Of a DNA stretch of 58,960 bases, positions 1-13,200 are shown piece after piece. A program made the position numbers and the translations under genes. The notes beneath the pieces are model-generated. The model ran no database searches. It saw only the letters and a program-made list of their open reading frames with translations, and had not been told where the DNA came from. The stretch comes from Nemertoderma westbladi (Eukaryota; Xenacoelomorpha; Nemertodermatida; Nemertodermatidae): the NCBI GenBank assembly GCA_032718475.1, contig JAUCBJ010004680.1:1-58960 (forward strand). The letters run 5' to 3'. The stretch's first letter is position 1. Each line of letters begins with the position of its first letter.

Positions 1-3000
1 ACTTGGCCTTAGTTGCCTCGTAAACGTCTACCATCGAACTGGCTAGTTGTAGAATCCGGGCCTGGGATCCCCAAACGTTATGTTCTGCGAGACTACGGTG
101 TAATACCGGCGTTAGGTAGGCCGCGTATATGCTCTTCAGCTGCTCTCTGTCGGGGTATCCCATCGAGTGGATACGGACTATAGAACTGAATCGCGTTGTG
201 AGTTTATGTCGACCCATACTGGCTCCCGGGTTCACACTACCCACAATCTGGACGTTCTCTAAGCCGACGAACTCGAGATTCTTATCGAAGAAACCCTTGA
301 AGGTGAGCAACTGCTGAAGGAACGCGATTAACTGGGAGGTTCCCCATTTATCCGGCTTCGGGAGATTTAAATCCTTAAAGTATAGAATCAACCGCTCGCA
401 GTCCTTGGGTCTGTAGACACGGCCAGCGTTGGTGTTGACAACCATGCAGACCTGATTTAGTTTCTGTAGCACGTGTTCTGGAGAGGTCTGGGCACTGCAG
501 TAGACGTAGCCAACCTGGACCGATCGTAGTTTCTCGAAGGCCGCTTGTAGGACCAACGACTTCCCGCATCCATCGGGTCCCGCCAGTAGAAACGGGTAGC
601 GAACGGGTCCGTTCAACCACTTCGCTACGATATCAATCCCCCGCTGGACCCCTACGGTCGACACAACCGGTAGACGACGGGGATCCTTGAAGTCGTTGAC
701 GGTTAACGATTCCGGCATCCGCAGCTGGTACATCGCCAGTCGACCAGACGTCTGGTCCCAGTAGGTGTCCCAGGGCTGCTTGGAGTCCGGCGGGATCTCG
801 TGGGTCCAATGAAACATCTGTTTAGCGAATTCTTCCCGTTTATCTCCCATATTGCCACCGAGTCCGCGCATTAAACCAACTGCGAACTCCGACTTAGATC
901 GCACGTCGACCAGATGACTCAACCCGTCGAACACACACCCGACCAGACTTGTCTCAACCACGAAGTCGTTAGCCTTCAGGGTCCACTCCAATGCCACGTA
1001 GAAATAATCCTCGATTAGTTGACTGAGATTGGGACGAAGCTCCTCTGGCTGCTGTTCCAACCAACTCTGAACCAACGCCCGCACATCGATGTCTTCTTCC
1101 GAGACAAACACCATCCCCATCCGGGATATCGTCGCCGGCGAGGCGCAGCTAAGATCATGTGTCTCGAACATGAAGTTTACGTTGGGACCGAACTGGATCC
1201 GCTCACCGGATGGCATTGTGAGCAGACGGTTGTCGTCGAGAACCGAGTTGAGGGACTCGATCCACTCGGGGTCGATGTCTCCATCGCAGATGATCCAAGA
1301 CTGAACATCGATTGGTTCCTTGACCACCTGTCGCGCACTGTAAGTCAGCACGCCATCGCTCCACTCCCGGGTGTCGTGGTCTATCTGACCCAGCAACTGG
1401 GTACGTGGAATCGCTTTGGGGTTCATCGTGTAGATTTTAACCTGCTGTCCGGTTTTTATCATTGCGGATCGGAGGAGTCTCCAGAGCGTGGTCTTACCGG
1501 AACCGCTGGGACCCACCAACACGATACCCATCCGCTGCTGCAACTGGGCGTACAACTCCAAGGCTTTTTTGATCTGCCGGTCTATCGTCTGTAATTTCAT
1601 CTCGTTCGCCGACTCTTTCACACCTTTCTCTATCTGAATGTAATCCACATCCCTGAATGCGACCCCAGTAAAAACATCCCGAATAACCCCGTCGAAACGT
1701 TTACTATCCGCGAATGTCAATTTAGAAAGTGTGTTTAAGCGAAGTACTTGAACGATAATCCTCTTCTCGTCTTCAAACGATGGCTGTAAACCGTCGCGTC
1801 TCTCTGAAGCGAGCAGATCTCCGCAGCCTTTGAGGATGGTTTTGAGCGCCCGTAGTCCCCAATCGTAATGCTGCTGAACCGTCAAAAGTTGTCGCGACAT
1901 CTTAAAAACCTCAACGAGCTTCTTTCCCAGAATTTTCGCTTCTTTGAATCCCTCAGCGTAAAGTAACACCTCAGCGATTTGATCGTTATCTGGGGCCGAC
2001 ATCGCGACGGGTCGAAACAATTGCTTCAAATTATCAGGAAGTTTCTGACGACCACCATAGCCCTTCCCGGCGGGATTCAGCGTAATAAATATACCGGCAT
2101 TGAAGTCAATTTCGACCTGTTTATTTTGGAGGTCACAGGACCCTTGTTTGCTCTTGATAGCTAATTGGATCTTCTGTATGTCCATGCTGACAGCGCTGAG
2201 TACAGCCTCTTCGAGCCGGTTGAATTCATCGAAACATCCCCACGCGCCGCACTTTACGATCCCAGTAAATATCCGACCCATCGACTTTAAATCGATCCCC
2301 TCGTCGCAGTTAAATACGAGAACTTGGCGTCCAAAGAGGCCTCCCAACGCCTTCACCGATTCCGTTTTCCCGGTTCCAGCGGGGCCGTAAGGATTCCCCC
2401 CCATCCCCATATGCATCCCCTGTGTCAGCGTGAGGTAGCACTTATCCGTGAGCGGTGTGTATACGAGTTTAGGCGCATTCCCTTGATACTCATAAGTGTA
2501 GTTGAATTCAGCATCGACCATCCGAATAATGCAACGATCATTCGCGTTGTGGTAAAAGCGAAGTTGTTTCTGCCACGGCCATTCCTTGATCGATGTGATA
2601 CCGGCATTGTTGATGTATTCGATGATATCGAGATTATGAATGGTATCTAAGATCAATGCTTTCAATTTGAGATCCAGGACGCGAGTATCTGGATCATTTG
2701 GATCAGATTGACTGAGATCCACCGAGGTGTAAGTCTGCAGATGTTTGTGAAGGTTCTTGTTTAAGGATGACAGATCCGCACTGGATAGCGCTTGCTCACA
2801 TTGCTCCGTGAAGGTGATTTGCTCCGTCACGCAAAGAACTTGCGACGGATACTGACTGGGATCGAGGTCAGATTTAGAAACGACGCGAATACAGTTGGTC
2901 AATTCGTTAGCGAGTGTAACTTTCATCACCTCAGAGAGTTTACTCAACCAAATTTCGACTTCCGTAACAACTTGAACTGGAGTACTAAGAGAGACAACCT

Positions 3001-4280
3001 CTCCACAAATGCTCTTCATAGACTTAATATATTTGCAGTCGTTGTCGAACACCACGGAATGAATCCCCTGGAATAGTTTCTTTAAGTGGCTTTGGATTAC
3101 ATTTGGGTTAGTAGATTGTCCGAGGATTTCCAGTAAATCGTCATCGCCGATGAAATAAAACCGTGGGAAGGACGACCGTTTATCCTCGAGAAACTCAGCC
3201 AGGGCTTTCTGACATCGACCCAACTGATCCAACAACTGAACCAAAGTGTTCCTAATTCCGGAGCGACCAACCAAACTGACAACCCGATTATCGTAGCTAA
3301 TATCCGAGAGAATGTGTCTGTAGTCATCGTCGAGACGTTGGAAGCGCTGTTGTTCCCTAGGCAACGCGCCTCGACCGAATATAGGCTCCAGATAGACCCA
3401 CTTCCGTTGGACCTGGTTGAGATTCTGGAGGTATTCGTCGAGATCAGCCAATCGCTGCTCCCAGATCGAGGCTTTATCCTCGAAAAGGGCATAGTAAGGC
3501 GAGTCCTTGAGGGACTGTAACAAACACTGGTTGTCTCCAACTTCGTTAACCAAATCCTTCCAATCTTTGATGATCTTCAGTGGCTGCCCTGCCGTATCTT
3601 TGTAGGGAGTCAACGTAAACACGGTGGCAGCTCCCCACAACTCCAGTTCCCGTATCGCTTCTCGGATAGAAACCTCTCCGGTCGCTCTCGCCGTCAACTC
3701 CTTCAACTGTTCAGCCTTCGCAACGATAACATCCTCGACCCCCAGAATGTCCATGAAGGTCAACTTCTCCAAGGTTGTGCCTTTGGGCATTCCAAGGAGT
3801 CGGAACAACTCGAGCCAGTGGTCCTGGGACAGCATATCGCCTCGAACCCACTTGAGTAGCGGTGCGACCAGTCGATGTTTATCGATCTCCTTCCCGAGTA
3901 TTACCGTCATACCGGTCGCTTCGCCCGCCAACGCGAGCTGTTTCGTCTCGTCCGCCCAAATCTGCAGAAACTCGTCAAATTTGTAGGTGCTTGAGCGGAA
4001 ACTGATCCAGTCCTGGTCACCCAGCGCTTCCAGACCCAGTTGATACTTCTCAAAGAGCAACCACGTGTCCTCAACCTCCTTGAGATCCTGGCCCAACTCC
4101 AGTGACAATTGGAACTCGGGTTTCTCCAATCCAAACGCCTCACAATCCTTAACGACATCTTCCTGTGCCGACATTAACTCGTCGAATTCTACTCGTCTTT
4201 CCTTCACATTTATCGCGTTCTTCTTGAGTTTACTTATATTATTCTCCAAAACATCATCTTTTGGCTTTAATTGATGATAA
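1..4280 (-). CDS. DYNC2H1: DYNC2H1 giant exon: linker, AAA1, AAA2, AAA3 (runs off left edge)
   Basis: One open frame of about 1,426 codons reaches the left edge. It begins after the acceptor ATTCCAG; its first base completes an Arg codon started in exon 4657-4814. Residues 1 to about 600 of the exon are the end of the tail and the linker (for example EPIFGRGALP). AAA1 has P-loop GPAGTGKT at 2363-2386 and Walker B CFDEFNRL at 2213-2236. AAA2 has GPSGSGKT at 1490-1513 and Walker B IICDGDIDPEW near 1262-1297. AAA3 has GPDGCGKS at 557-580 and continues to the edge. P-loop spacing is 291 and 311 residues, essentially that of human DYNC2H1, so no intron or large indel hides here. The AAA1 Walker A and B residues are intact, consistent with an active motor. 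Coding GC is far above the surrounding introns. Plus-strand and off-frame minus ORFs in this stretch are shadows. Confidence 0.95.
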
Positions 4281-7200
4281 CTGGAATGTAAATATAAATA
4301 GACCAATAAAAATGCCATAAATTAAACCACGACAATGTAAATGTAAACCTTTCCCGAGCGACGGCGGTTATGTAAACCTCTCTCGCTGCGCTCGCTCGGT
4401 ACATAAATACCATGGGGTAATATCATAACTATGAAAAGTGCAACTTTTTACACAATCAAGTAAATAGTTATAATAGAAAATTGGGATATTATTTTACTGC
4501 GACAATAAAGTATGTCAAGGATACTATTTTCAACATCCATTCCACCTTGAAACATAGTGTGGCAAAATAATATACGTAAACGAAAACCATCTCTACCGCT
4601 CTGTCATAGTTTGTAAAAGTAAATGAAGCGCAAAATAACGTAAACATAAAACTAACCGAGCTGAGAATCTTTCAACTTCCTGTTGATGGGATTCCACTCG
4701 ACTCTTCATGTTCGTCTTCATTATCTCAATTTGTTCCTCGATCATCATCTGGAAGGATTCAGAAAGTATCTCAAACTTCTCCCATCTTGCAGACATTGCG
4801 CTCATTGCTTCAATCTACGGAGACAAAAACAACAACCTCACAATAAGTTAATAAATCTATATTAACTCTTAAATCGTAAAATAATTAGAAATCCAATGAA
4901 GTTCACATGGTGAAAGTCAGATTATATAGACTAACCCAATCTACTGAGTATGGACGCATGACGGCCCAATCTACTGAGTAAGGACGCATGACGGCCCAAT
5001 CTACTGAGTATGGACGCATGACGGCCCAATCTACTGAGTAAGGACGCATGACGGCCCAAAATAAGACAGCTTAACATACGGGTGCCGTTATATCAATTGT
5101 TAAATGTTGGTCTGCCTGACTGCAAATGTTTAAGGCTAATAAGTCAATCCTTGATGAACTTGGTACACATGAGGCTTAGTCTGACAAAAAAACTGAGATT
5201 AATTTGCATGGGGAATTCAGCAGTTCTCCAGGCTCTCGCTAGAGGACGAATACGAAACTGTTGAATAATTGTACCCCGATACTAAGCTTGCTTACTTCAT
5301 TAGTCACCATACTGCTACAACCCAGCACGACCCTGCATACACACAAGATATGAGTTTTGCCAGACGCTGCCATCGTAAAACTGATCAACCGGCGCGTTAT
5401 CTTGTTCTATGGCCACAGCCAGTTGGTTGGTGAGAGGAAACGTGATGGACAGCCATTGGCTACGGTTGGTGAGAGGAAACGTGGTGGACAGCCATTAGCT
5501 AGGAAACGTGGTGGACAGCCATTGGCTAGGAAACGTGATGGACAGCCATTGGCTAGGAAACGTGGTGGACAGCCATTGGCTACGGTTGGTGAAAGGAAAC
5601 GTGGTGGACAGCCATTGGCTAGGAAACGTGGTGGACAGCCATTGGCTAAATGAGATGAATTGGTGCTTTACATGGATGATCGCAAACTGACGGAGTGTTG
5701 TGTTACAGAAGAAGGCTGGCAATACAACTCGGCTCATAGGCAAACCCCATATGTATGTATTGCCATTTAGGGTGCCATTATCGACCAAACAACGGATGTA
5801 AATAGTCAATAAAATATAAATAAGACCACTCGACTTAGAACACTCGACTAGTTTCAGCTACTAGTTTCAGCTACACTGCTTAGAACACTCGACTAGTTTC
5901 AGCTACACTTCTTAGAACAAACATTATTAGTTTCAGCTACACTACTTAGAACACTCGACTAGTTTCAGCTACACTTCTTAGAACAAACATTATTAGTTTC
6001 AGCTACACTGCTTAGAACACTCGACTAGTTTCAGCTACACTTCTTAGAACAAACATTATTAGTTTCAGCTACACTGCTTAGAACACTCGACTAGTTTCAG
6101 TTACACTTCTTAGAACACTCGACTAGTTTCAGCTACACTTCTTAGAACAAACATTATTAGTTTCAGCTACACTACTTAGAACACTCGACTAGTTTCAGCT
6201 ACTAGTTTCAGCTACACTACTTAGAACACTCGACTAGTTTCAGTTACACTTCTTAGAACAAACATTATTAGTTTCAGCTACACTGCTTAGAACACTCCTA
6301 GTTTCAGCTACTAGTTTCAGCTACACTGCTTAGAACAAACATTATTAGTTTCAGCTACACTACTTAGAACACTCGACTAGTTTCAGCTACTAGTTTCAGC
6401 TACACTACTTAGAACACTCGACTAGTTTCAGTTACACTTCTTAGAACAAACATTATTACTTTCAGCTACACTACTTAGAACACTCGACTAGTTTCAGTTA
6501 CACTTCTTAGAACAAACATTATTAGTTTCAGCTACACTGCTTAGAACACTCGACTAGTTTCAGCTACACTTCTTTGAACAAACATAACATTATTAGTTTC
6601 AGCTACACTACTTAGAACACTCGACTAGTTTCAGCTACTAGTTTCAGCTACACTACTTAGAACACTCGACTAGTTTCAGTTACACTACTTAGAACACTCG
6701 ACTAGTTTCAGTTACACTTCTTAGAACAAACATTATTAGTTTCAGCTACACTACTTAGAACACTCGACTAGTTTCAGTTACACTTCTTAGAACAAACATT
6801 ATTAGTTTCAGCTACACTGCTTAGAACACTCGACTAGTTTCAGTTACACTTCTTAGAACAAACATTATTAGTTTCAGCTACACTACTTAGAACACTCGAC
6901 TAGTTTCAGCTACACTTCTTAGAACAAACATTATTAGTTTCAGCTACACTGCTTAGAACACTCGACTAGTTTCAGCTACTAGTTTCAGCTACACTACTTA
7001 GAACACTCGACTAGTTTCAGCTACACTTCTTAGAACAAACAATATTAGTTTCAGCTACACTACTTAGAACACTCGACTAGTTTCAGTTACACTTCTTAGA
7101 ACAAACATTATTAGTTTCAGCTACACTGCTTAGAACACTCGACTAGTTTCAGTTACACTTCTTAGAACAAACATTATTAGTTTCAGCTACACTACTTAGA

Positions 7201-10200
7201 ACACTCGACTAGTTTCAGCTACTAGTTTCAGCTACACTACTTAGAACACTCGACTAGTTTCAGCTACACTTCTTAGAACAAACAATATTAGTTTCAGCTA
7301 CACTACTTAGAACACTCGACTAGTTTCAGTTACACTTCTTAGAACAAACATTATTAGTTTAAGCTACACTGCTTAGAACACTCGACTAGTTTCAGCTACA
7401 CTTCTTAGAACAAACATTATTAGTTTCAGCTACACTGCTTAGAACACTCGACTAGTTTCAGCTACACTTCTTAGAACAAACATTATTAGTTTCAGCTACA
7501 CTAGTTAGAACACTCTTAGTTTCAGCTACACTGCTTAGAACACTCCTAGTTTGAGCTACACTACTTAGAACACTCGACTAGTTTCAGTTACACTGCTTAG
7601 AACAAACATTATTAGTTTAAGCTACACTGCTTAGAACACTCGACTAGTTTCAGCTACACTTCTTAGAACAAACATTATTAGATTCAGCTACACTACTTAG
7701 AACACTCTTAGTTTCAGCTACACTGCTTAGAACACTCCTAGTTTCAGCTACACTACTTAGAACACTCGACTAGTTTCAGTTACACTGCTTAGAACAAACA
7801 TTATTTGTTTCAGCTACACTGCTTAGAACACTCGACTAGTTTCAGCTACACTTCTTAGAACAAACATTATTAGTTTCAGCTACACTACTTAGAACACTCG
7901 ACTAGTTTCAGCTACACTTCTTAGAACAAACATTATTAGTTTCAGCTACACTACTTAGAACACTCGACTAGTTTCAGTTACACTTCTTAGAACAAACATT
8001 ATTAGTTTCAGCTACACTGCTTAGAACACTCGACTAGATTCAGCTACACTTCTTAGAACAAACATTATTAATTTCAGCTACACTACTTAGAACACTCGAC
8101 TAGTTTCAGTTACACTTCTTAGAACAAACATTATTAGTTTCAGCTACACTGATTAGAACACTCGACTAGTTTCAGCTACACTGCTTAGAACACTCCTAGT
8201 TTCAGCTACACTACTTAGAACACTCGACTAGTTTCAGTTACACTTCTTAGAACAACCATTATTTGTTTCAGCTACACTACTTAGAACACTCCTAGTTTCA
8301 GCTACACTACTTAGAACACTCGACTAGTTTCAGTTACACTTCTTAGAACAACCATTATTTGTTTCAGCTACACTGCTTAGAGCACTCGACTAGTTTCAGC
8401 TACACTGCTTAGAACACTCGACTATTTTCAGTTACACTTCTTAGAACAAACATTATTAGTTTCAGCTACACTACTTAGAACACTCGACTAGTTTCAGTTA
8501 CACTTCTTAGAACAAACATTATTAGTTTCAGCTACACTGCTTAGAACACTCGACTAGATTCAGCTACACTTCTTAGAACAAACATTATTAATTTCAGCTA
8601 CACTACCTAGAACACTCTAGTTTCAGCTACACTGCTTAGAACACTCGACTAGTTTCAGTTACACTTCTTAGAACAAACATTATTAGTTTCAGCTACACAG
8701 CTTAGAACACTCGACTAGTTTCAGCTACTAGTTTCAGCTACACTACTTAGAACACTCGACTAGTTTCAGTTACACTTCTTAGAACAAACATTATTAGTTT
8801 CAGCTACACTGCTTAGAACACTCGACTAGTTTCAGTTACACTTCTTAGAACAAACATTATTAGTTTCAGCTACACTGCTTAGAACACTCGACTAGATTCA
8901 GCTACACTTCTTAGAACAAACATTATTAATTTCAGCTACACTACCTAGAACACTCTAGTTTCAGCTACACTGCTTAGAACACTCGACTAGTTTCAGCTAC
9001 ACTTCTTAGAACAAACATTATTAGTTTCAGCTACACTACTTAGAACACTCTTAGTTTCAGCTACACTGCTTAGAACACTCCTAGTTTGAGCTACACTACT
9101 TAGAACACTCGACTAGTTTCAGTTACACTGCTTAGAACAAACATTATTAGTTTAAGCTACACTGCTTAGAACACTCGACTAGTTTCAGCTACACTTCTTA
9201 GAACAAACATTATTAGATTCAGCTACACTACTTAGAACACTCTTAGTTTCAGCTACACTGCTTAGAACACTCCTAGTTTCAGCTACACTACTTAGAACAC
9301 TCGACTAGTTTCAGTTACACTGCTTAGAACAAACATTATTTGTTTCAGCTACACTGCTTAGAACACTCGACTAGTTTCAGCTACACTTCTTAGAACAAAC
9401 ATTATTAGTTTCAGCTACACTACTTAGAACACTCGACTAGTTTCAGCTACACTTCTTAGAACAAACATTATTAGTTTCAGCTACACTACTTAGAACACTC
9501 GACTAGTTTCAGTTACACTTCTTAGAACAAACATTATTAGTTTCAGCTACACTGCTTAGAACACTCGACTAGATTCAGCTACACTTCTTAGAACAAACAT
9601 TATTAATTTCAGCTACACTACTTAGAACACTCGACTAGTTTCAGTTACACTTCTTAGAACAAACATTATTAGTTTCAGCTACACTGATTAGAACACTCGA
9701 CTAGTTTCAGCTACACTGCTTAGAACACTCCTAGTTTCAGCTACACTACTTAGAACACTCGACTAGTTTCAGTTACACTTCTTAGAACAACCATTATTTG
9801 TTTCAGCTACACTACTTAGAACACTCCTAGTTTCAGCTACACTACTTAGAACACTCGACTAGTTTCAGTTACACTTCTTAGAACAACCATTATTTGTTTC
9901 AGCTACACTGCTTAGAGCACTCGACTAGTTTCAGCTACACTGCTTAGAACACTCGACTATTTTCAGTTACACTTCTTAGAACAAACATTATTAGTTTCAG
10001 CTACACTACTTAGAACACTCGACTAGTTTCAGTTACACTTCTTAGAACAAACATTATTAGTTTCAGCTACACTGCTTAGAACACTCGACTAGATTCAGCT
10101 ACACTTCTTAGAACAAACATTATTAATTTCAGCTACACTACCTAGAACACTCTAGTTTCAGCTACACTGCTTAGAACACTCGACTAGTTTCAGTTACACT

Positions 10201-13200
10201 TCTTAGAACAAACATTATTAGTTTCAGCTACACAGCTTAGAACACTCGACTAGTTTCAGCTACTAGTTTCAGCTACACTACTTAGAACACTCGACTAGTT
10301 TCAGTTACACTTCTTAGAACAAACATTATTAGTTTCAGCTACACTGCTTAGAACACTCGACTAGTTTCAGTTACACTTCTTAGAACAAACATTATTAGTT
10401 TCAGCTACACTGCTTAGAACACTCGACTAGATTCAGCTACACTTCTTAGAACAAACATTATTAATTTCAGCTACACTACCTAGAACACTCTAGTTTCAGC
10501 TACACTGCTTAGAACACTCGACTAGTTTCAGTTACACTTCTTGAACAAACATTATTAGTTTCAGCTACACTGCTTAGAACACTCGACTAGTTTCAGTTAC
10601 ACTTCTTAGAACAAACATTATTAGTTTCAGCTACACTGCTTAGAACACTCGACTAGATTCAGCTACACTTCTTAGAACAAACATTATTAATTTCAGCTAC
10701 ACTACCTAGAACACTCTAGTTTCAGCTACACTGCTTAGAACACTCGACTAGTTTCAGTTACACTTCTTAGAACAAACATTATTAGTTTCAGCTACACAGC
10801 TTAGAACACTCGACTAGTTTCAGCTACTAGTTTCAGCTACACTACTTAGAACACTCGACTAGTTTCAGTTACACTTCTTAGAACAAACATTATTAGTTTC
10901 AGCTACACTGCTTAGAACACTCGACTAGTTTCAGTTACACTTCTTAGAACAAACATTATTAGTTTCAGCTACACTGCTTAGAACACTCGACTAGTTTCAG
11001 TTACACTTCTTAGAACAAACATTATTAGTTTCAGCTACACTACTTAGAACACTCGACTAGTTTCAGTTACACTTCTTAGAACAAACATTATTAGTTTCAG
11101 CTACACTACTTAGAACACTCGACTAGTTTCAGTTACACTTCTTAGAACAAACATTATTAGTTTCAGCTACACTACTTAGAACACTCGACTAGTTTCAGTT
11201 ACACTTCTTAGAACAAACATTATTAGTTTCAGCTACACTGCTTAGAACACTCGACTAGTTTCAGTTACACTTCTTAGAACAAACATTATTAGTTTCAGCT
11301 ACACTACTTAGAACACTCGACTAGTTTCAGTTACACTTCTTAGAACAAACATTATTAGTTTCAGCTACACTGCTTAGAACACTCGACTAGATTCAGCTAC
11401 ACTTCTTAGAACAAACATTATTAATTTCAGCTACACTACCTAGAACACTCTAGTTTCAGCTACACTGCTTAGAACACTCGACTAGTTTCAGTTACACTTC
11501 TTAGAACAACATTATTAGTTTCAGCTACACTGCTTAGAACACTCGACTAGTTTCAGTTACACTTCTTAGAACAAACATTATTAGTTTCAGCTACACTGCT
11601 TAGAACACTCGACTAGATTCAGCTACACTTCTTAGAACAAACATTATTAATTTCAGCTACACTACCTAGAACACTCTAGTTTCAGCTACACTGATTAGAA
11701 CACTCGACTAGTTTCAGTTACACTTCTTAGAACAAACATTATTAGTTTCAGCTACACAGCTTAGAACACTCGACTAGTTTCAGCTACTAGTTTCAGCTAC
11801 ACTACTTAGAACACTCGACTAGTTTCAGTTACACTTCTTAGAACAAACATTATTAGTTTCAGCTACACTGCTTAGAACACTCGACTAGTTTCAGTTACAC
11901 TTCTTAGAACAAACATTATTAGTTTCAGCTACACTGCTTAGAACACTCGACTAGTTTCAGTTACACTTCTTAGAACAAACATTATTAGTTTCAGCTACAC
12001 TACTTAGAACACTCGACTAGTTTCAGTTACACTTCTTAGAACAAACATTATTAGTTTCAGCTACACTGCTTAGAACACTCGACTAGTTTCAGTTACACTT
12101 CTTAGAACAAACATTATTAGTTTCAGCTACACTACTTAGAACACTCGACTAGTTTCAGTTACACTTCTTAGAACAAACATTATTAGTTTCAGCTACACTG
12201 CTTAGAACACTCGACTAGTTTCAGCTACTAGTTTCAGTTACACTTCTTAGAACAAACATTATTAGTTTCAGCTACACTGCTTAGAACACTCGACTAGTTT
12301 CAGCTACACTTCTTAGAACAAACATTATTAGTTTCAGCTACACTGCTTAGAACACTCGACTAGTTTCAGCTACTAGTTTCAGCTACACTTCTTAGAACAA
12401 ACATTATTAGTTTCAGCTACACTGCTTAGAACACTCGACTAGTTTCAGCTACTAGTTTCAGCTACACTACTTAGAACACTCGACTAGTTTCAGTTACACT
12501 TCTTAGAACAAACATTATTAGTTTCAGCTACACTGCTTAGAACACTCGACTAGTTTCAGCTACTAGTTTCAGCTACACTACTTAGAACACTCGACTAGTT
12601 TCAGTTACACTTCTTAGAACAAACATTATTAGTTTCAGCTACACTGCTTAGAACACTCGACTAGTTTCAGCTACACTTCTTAGAACAAACATTATTAGTT
12701 TCATCTACACTGCTTAGAACACTCGACTAGTTTCAGCTACTAGTTTCAGTTACACTTCTTAGAACAAACATTATTAGTTTCAGCTACACTGCTTAGAACA
12801 CTCGACTAGTTTCAGCTACTAGTTTCAGCTACACTTCTCAGAACAAACATTATTAGTTTCAGCTACACTACTTAGAACACTCGACTAGTTTCAGCTACTA
12901 GTTTCAGCTACACTACTTAGAACACTCGACTAGTTTCAGTTACACTTCTTAGAACAAACATTATTAGTTTCAGCTACACTGCTTAGAACACTCGACTAGT
13001 TTCAGCTACTAGTTTCAGTTACACTTCTTAGAACAAACATTATTAATTTCAGCTACACTACTTAGAACACTCGACTAGTTGCAGTTACACTTCTAAGAAC
13101 AAACATTATTTGTTTCAGCTACACTGCTTAGAACACTCAAATAGTTTCAGTTACACTTCTTAGAACAAACATTATTAGTTTCAGCTACACTGCTTAGAAC

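Larger units (their letters stand above)
4815..5827 (-). other. 3' part of the 11.5-kb DYNC2H1 intron: AT-rich DNA with two small minisatellites
   Basis: This is the acceptor-side end of the intron between exons 16305-16487 and 4657-4814. Apart from the two short arrays listed separately (4935-5059 and 5425-5648) it is unique AT-rich sequence. The small ORFs at 5082-5264 and 5357-5653 have no recognisable protein content; the second is the repeat read through. Confidence 0.75.

Noticed and set aside
375-620. Minus-strand ORF of 81 codons
   Set aside because: Out of frame with the dynein AAA3 P-loop sequence it overlaps.
1019-1594. Plus-strand ORF of 191 codons
   Set aside because: It is the antisense shadow of the AAA2 region of DYNC2H1, whose minus-strand frame is intact and clearly homologous.
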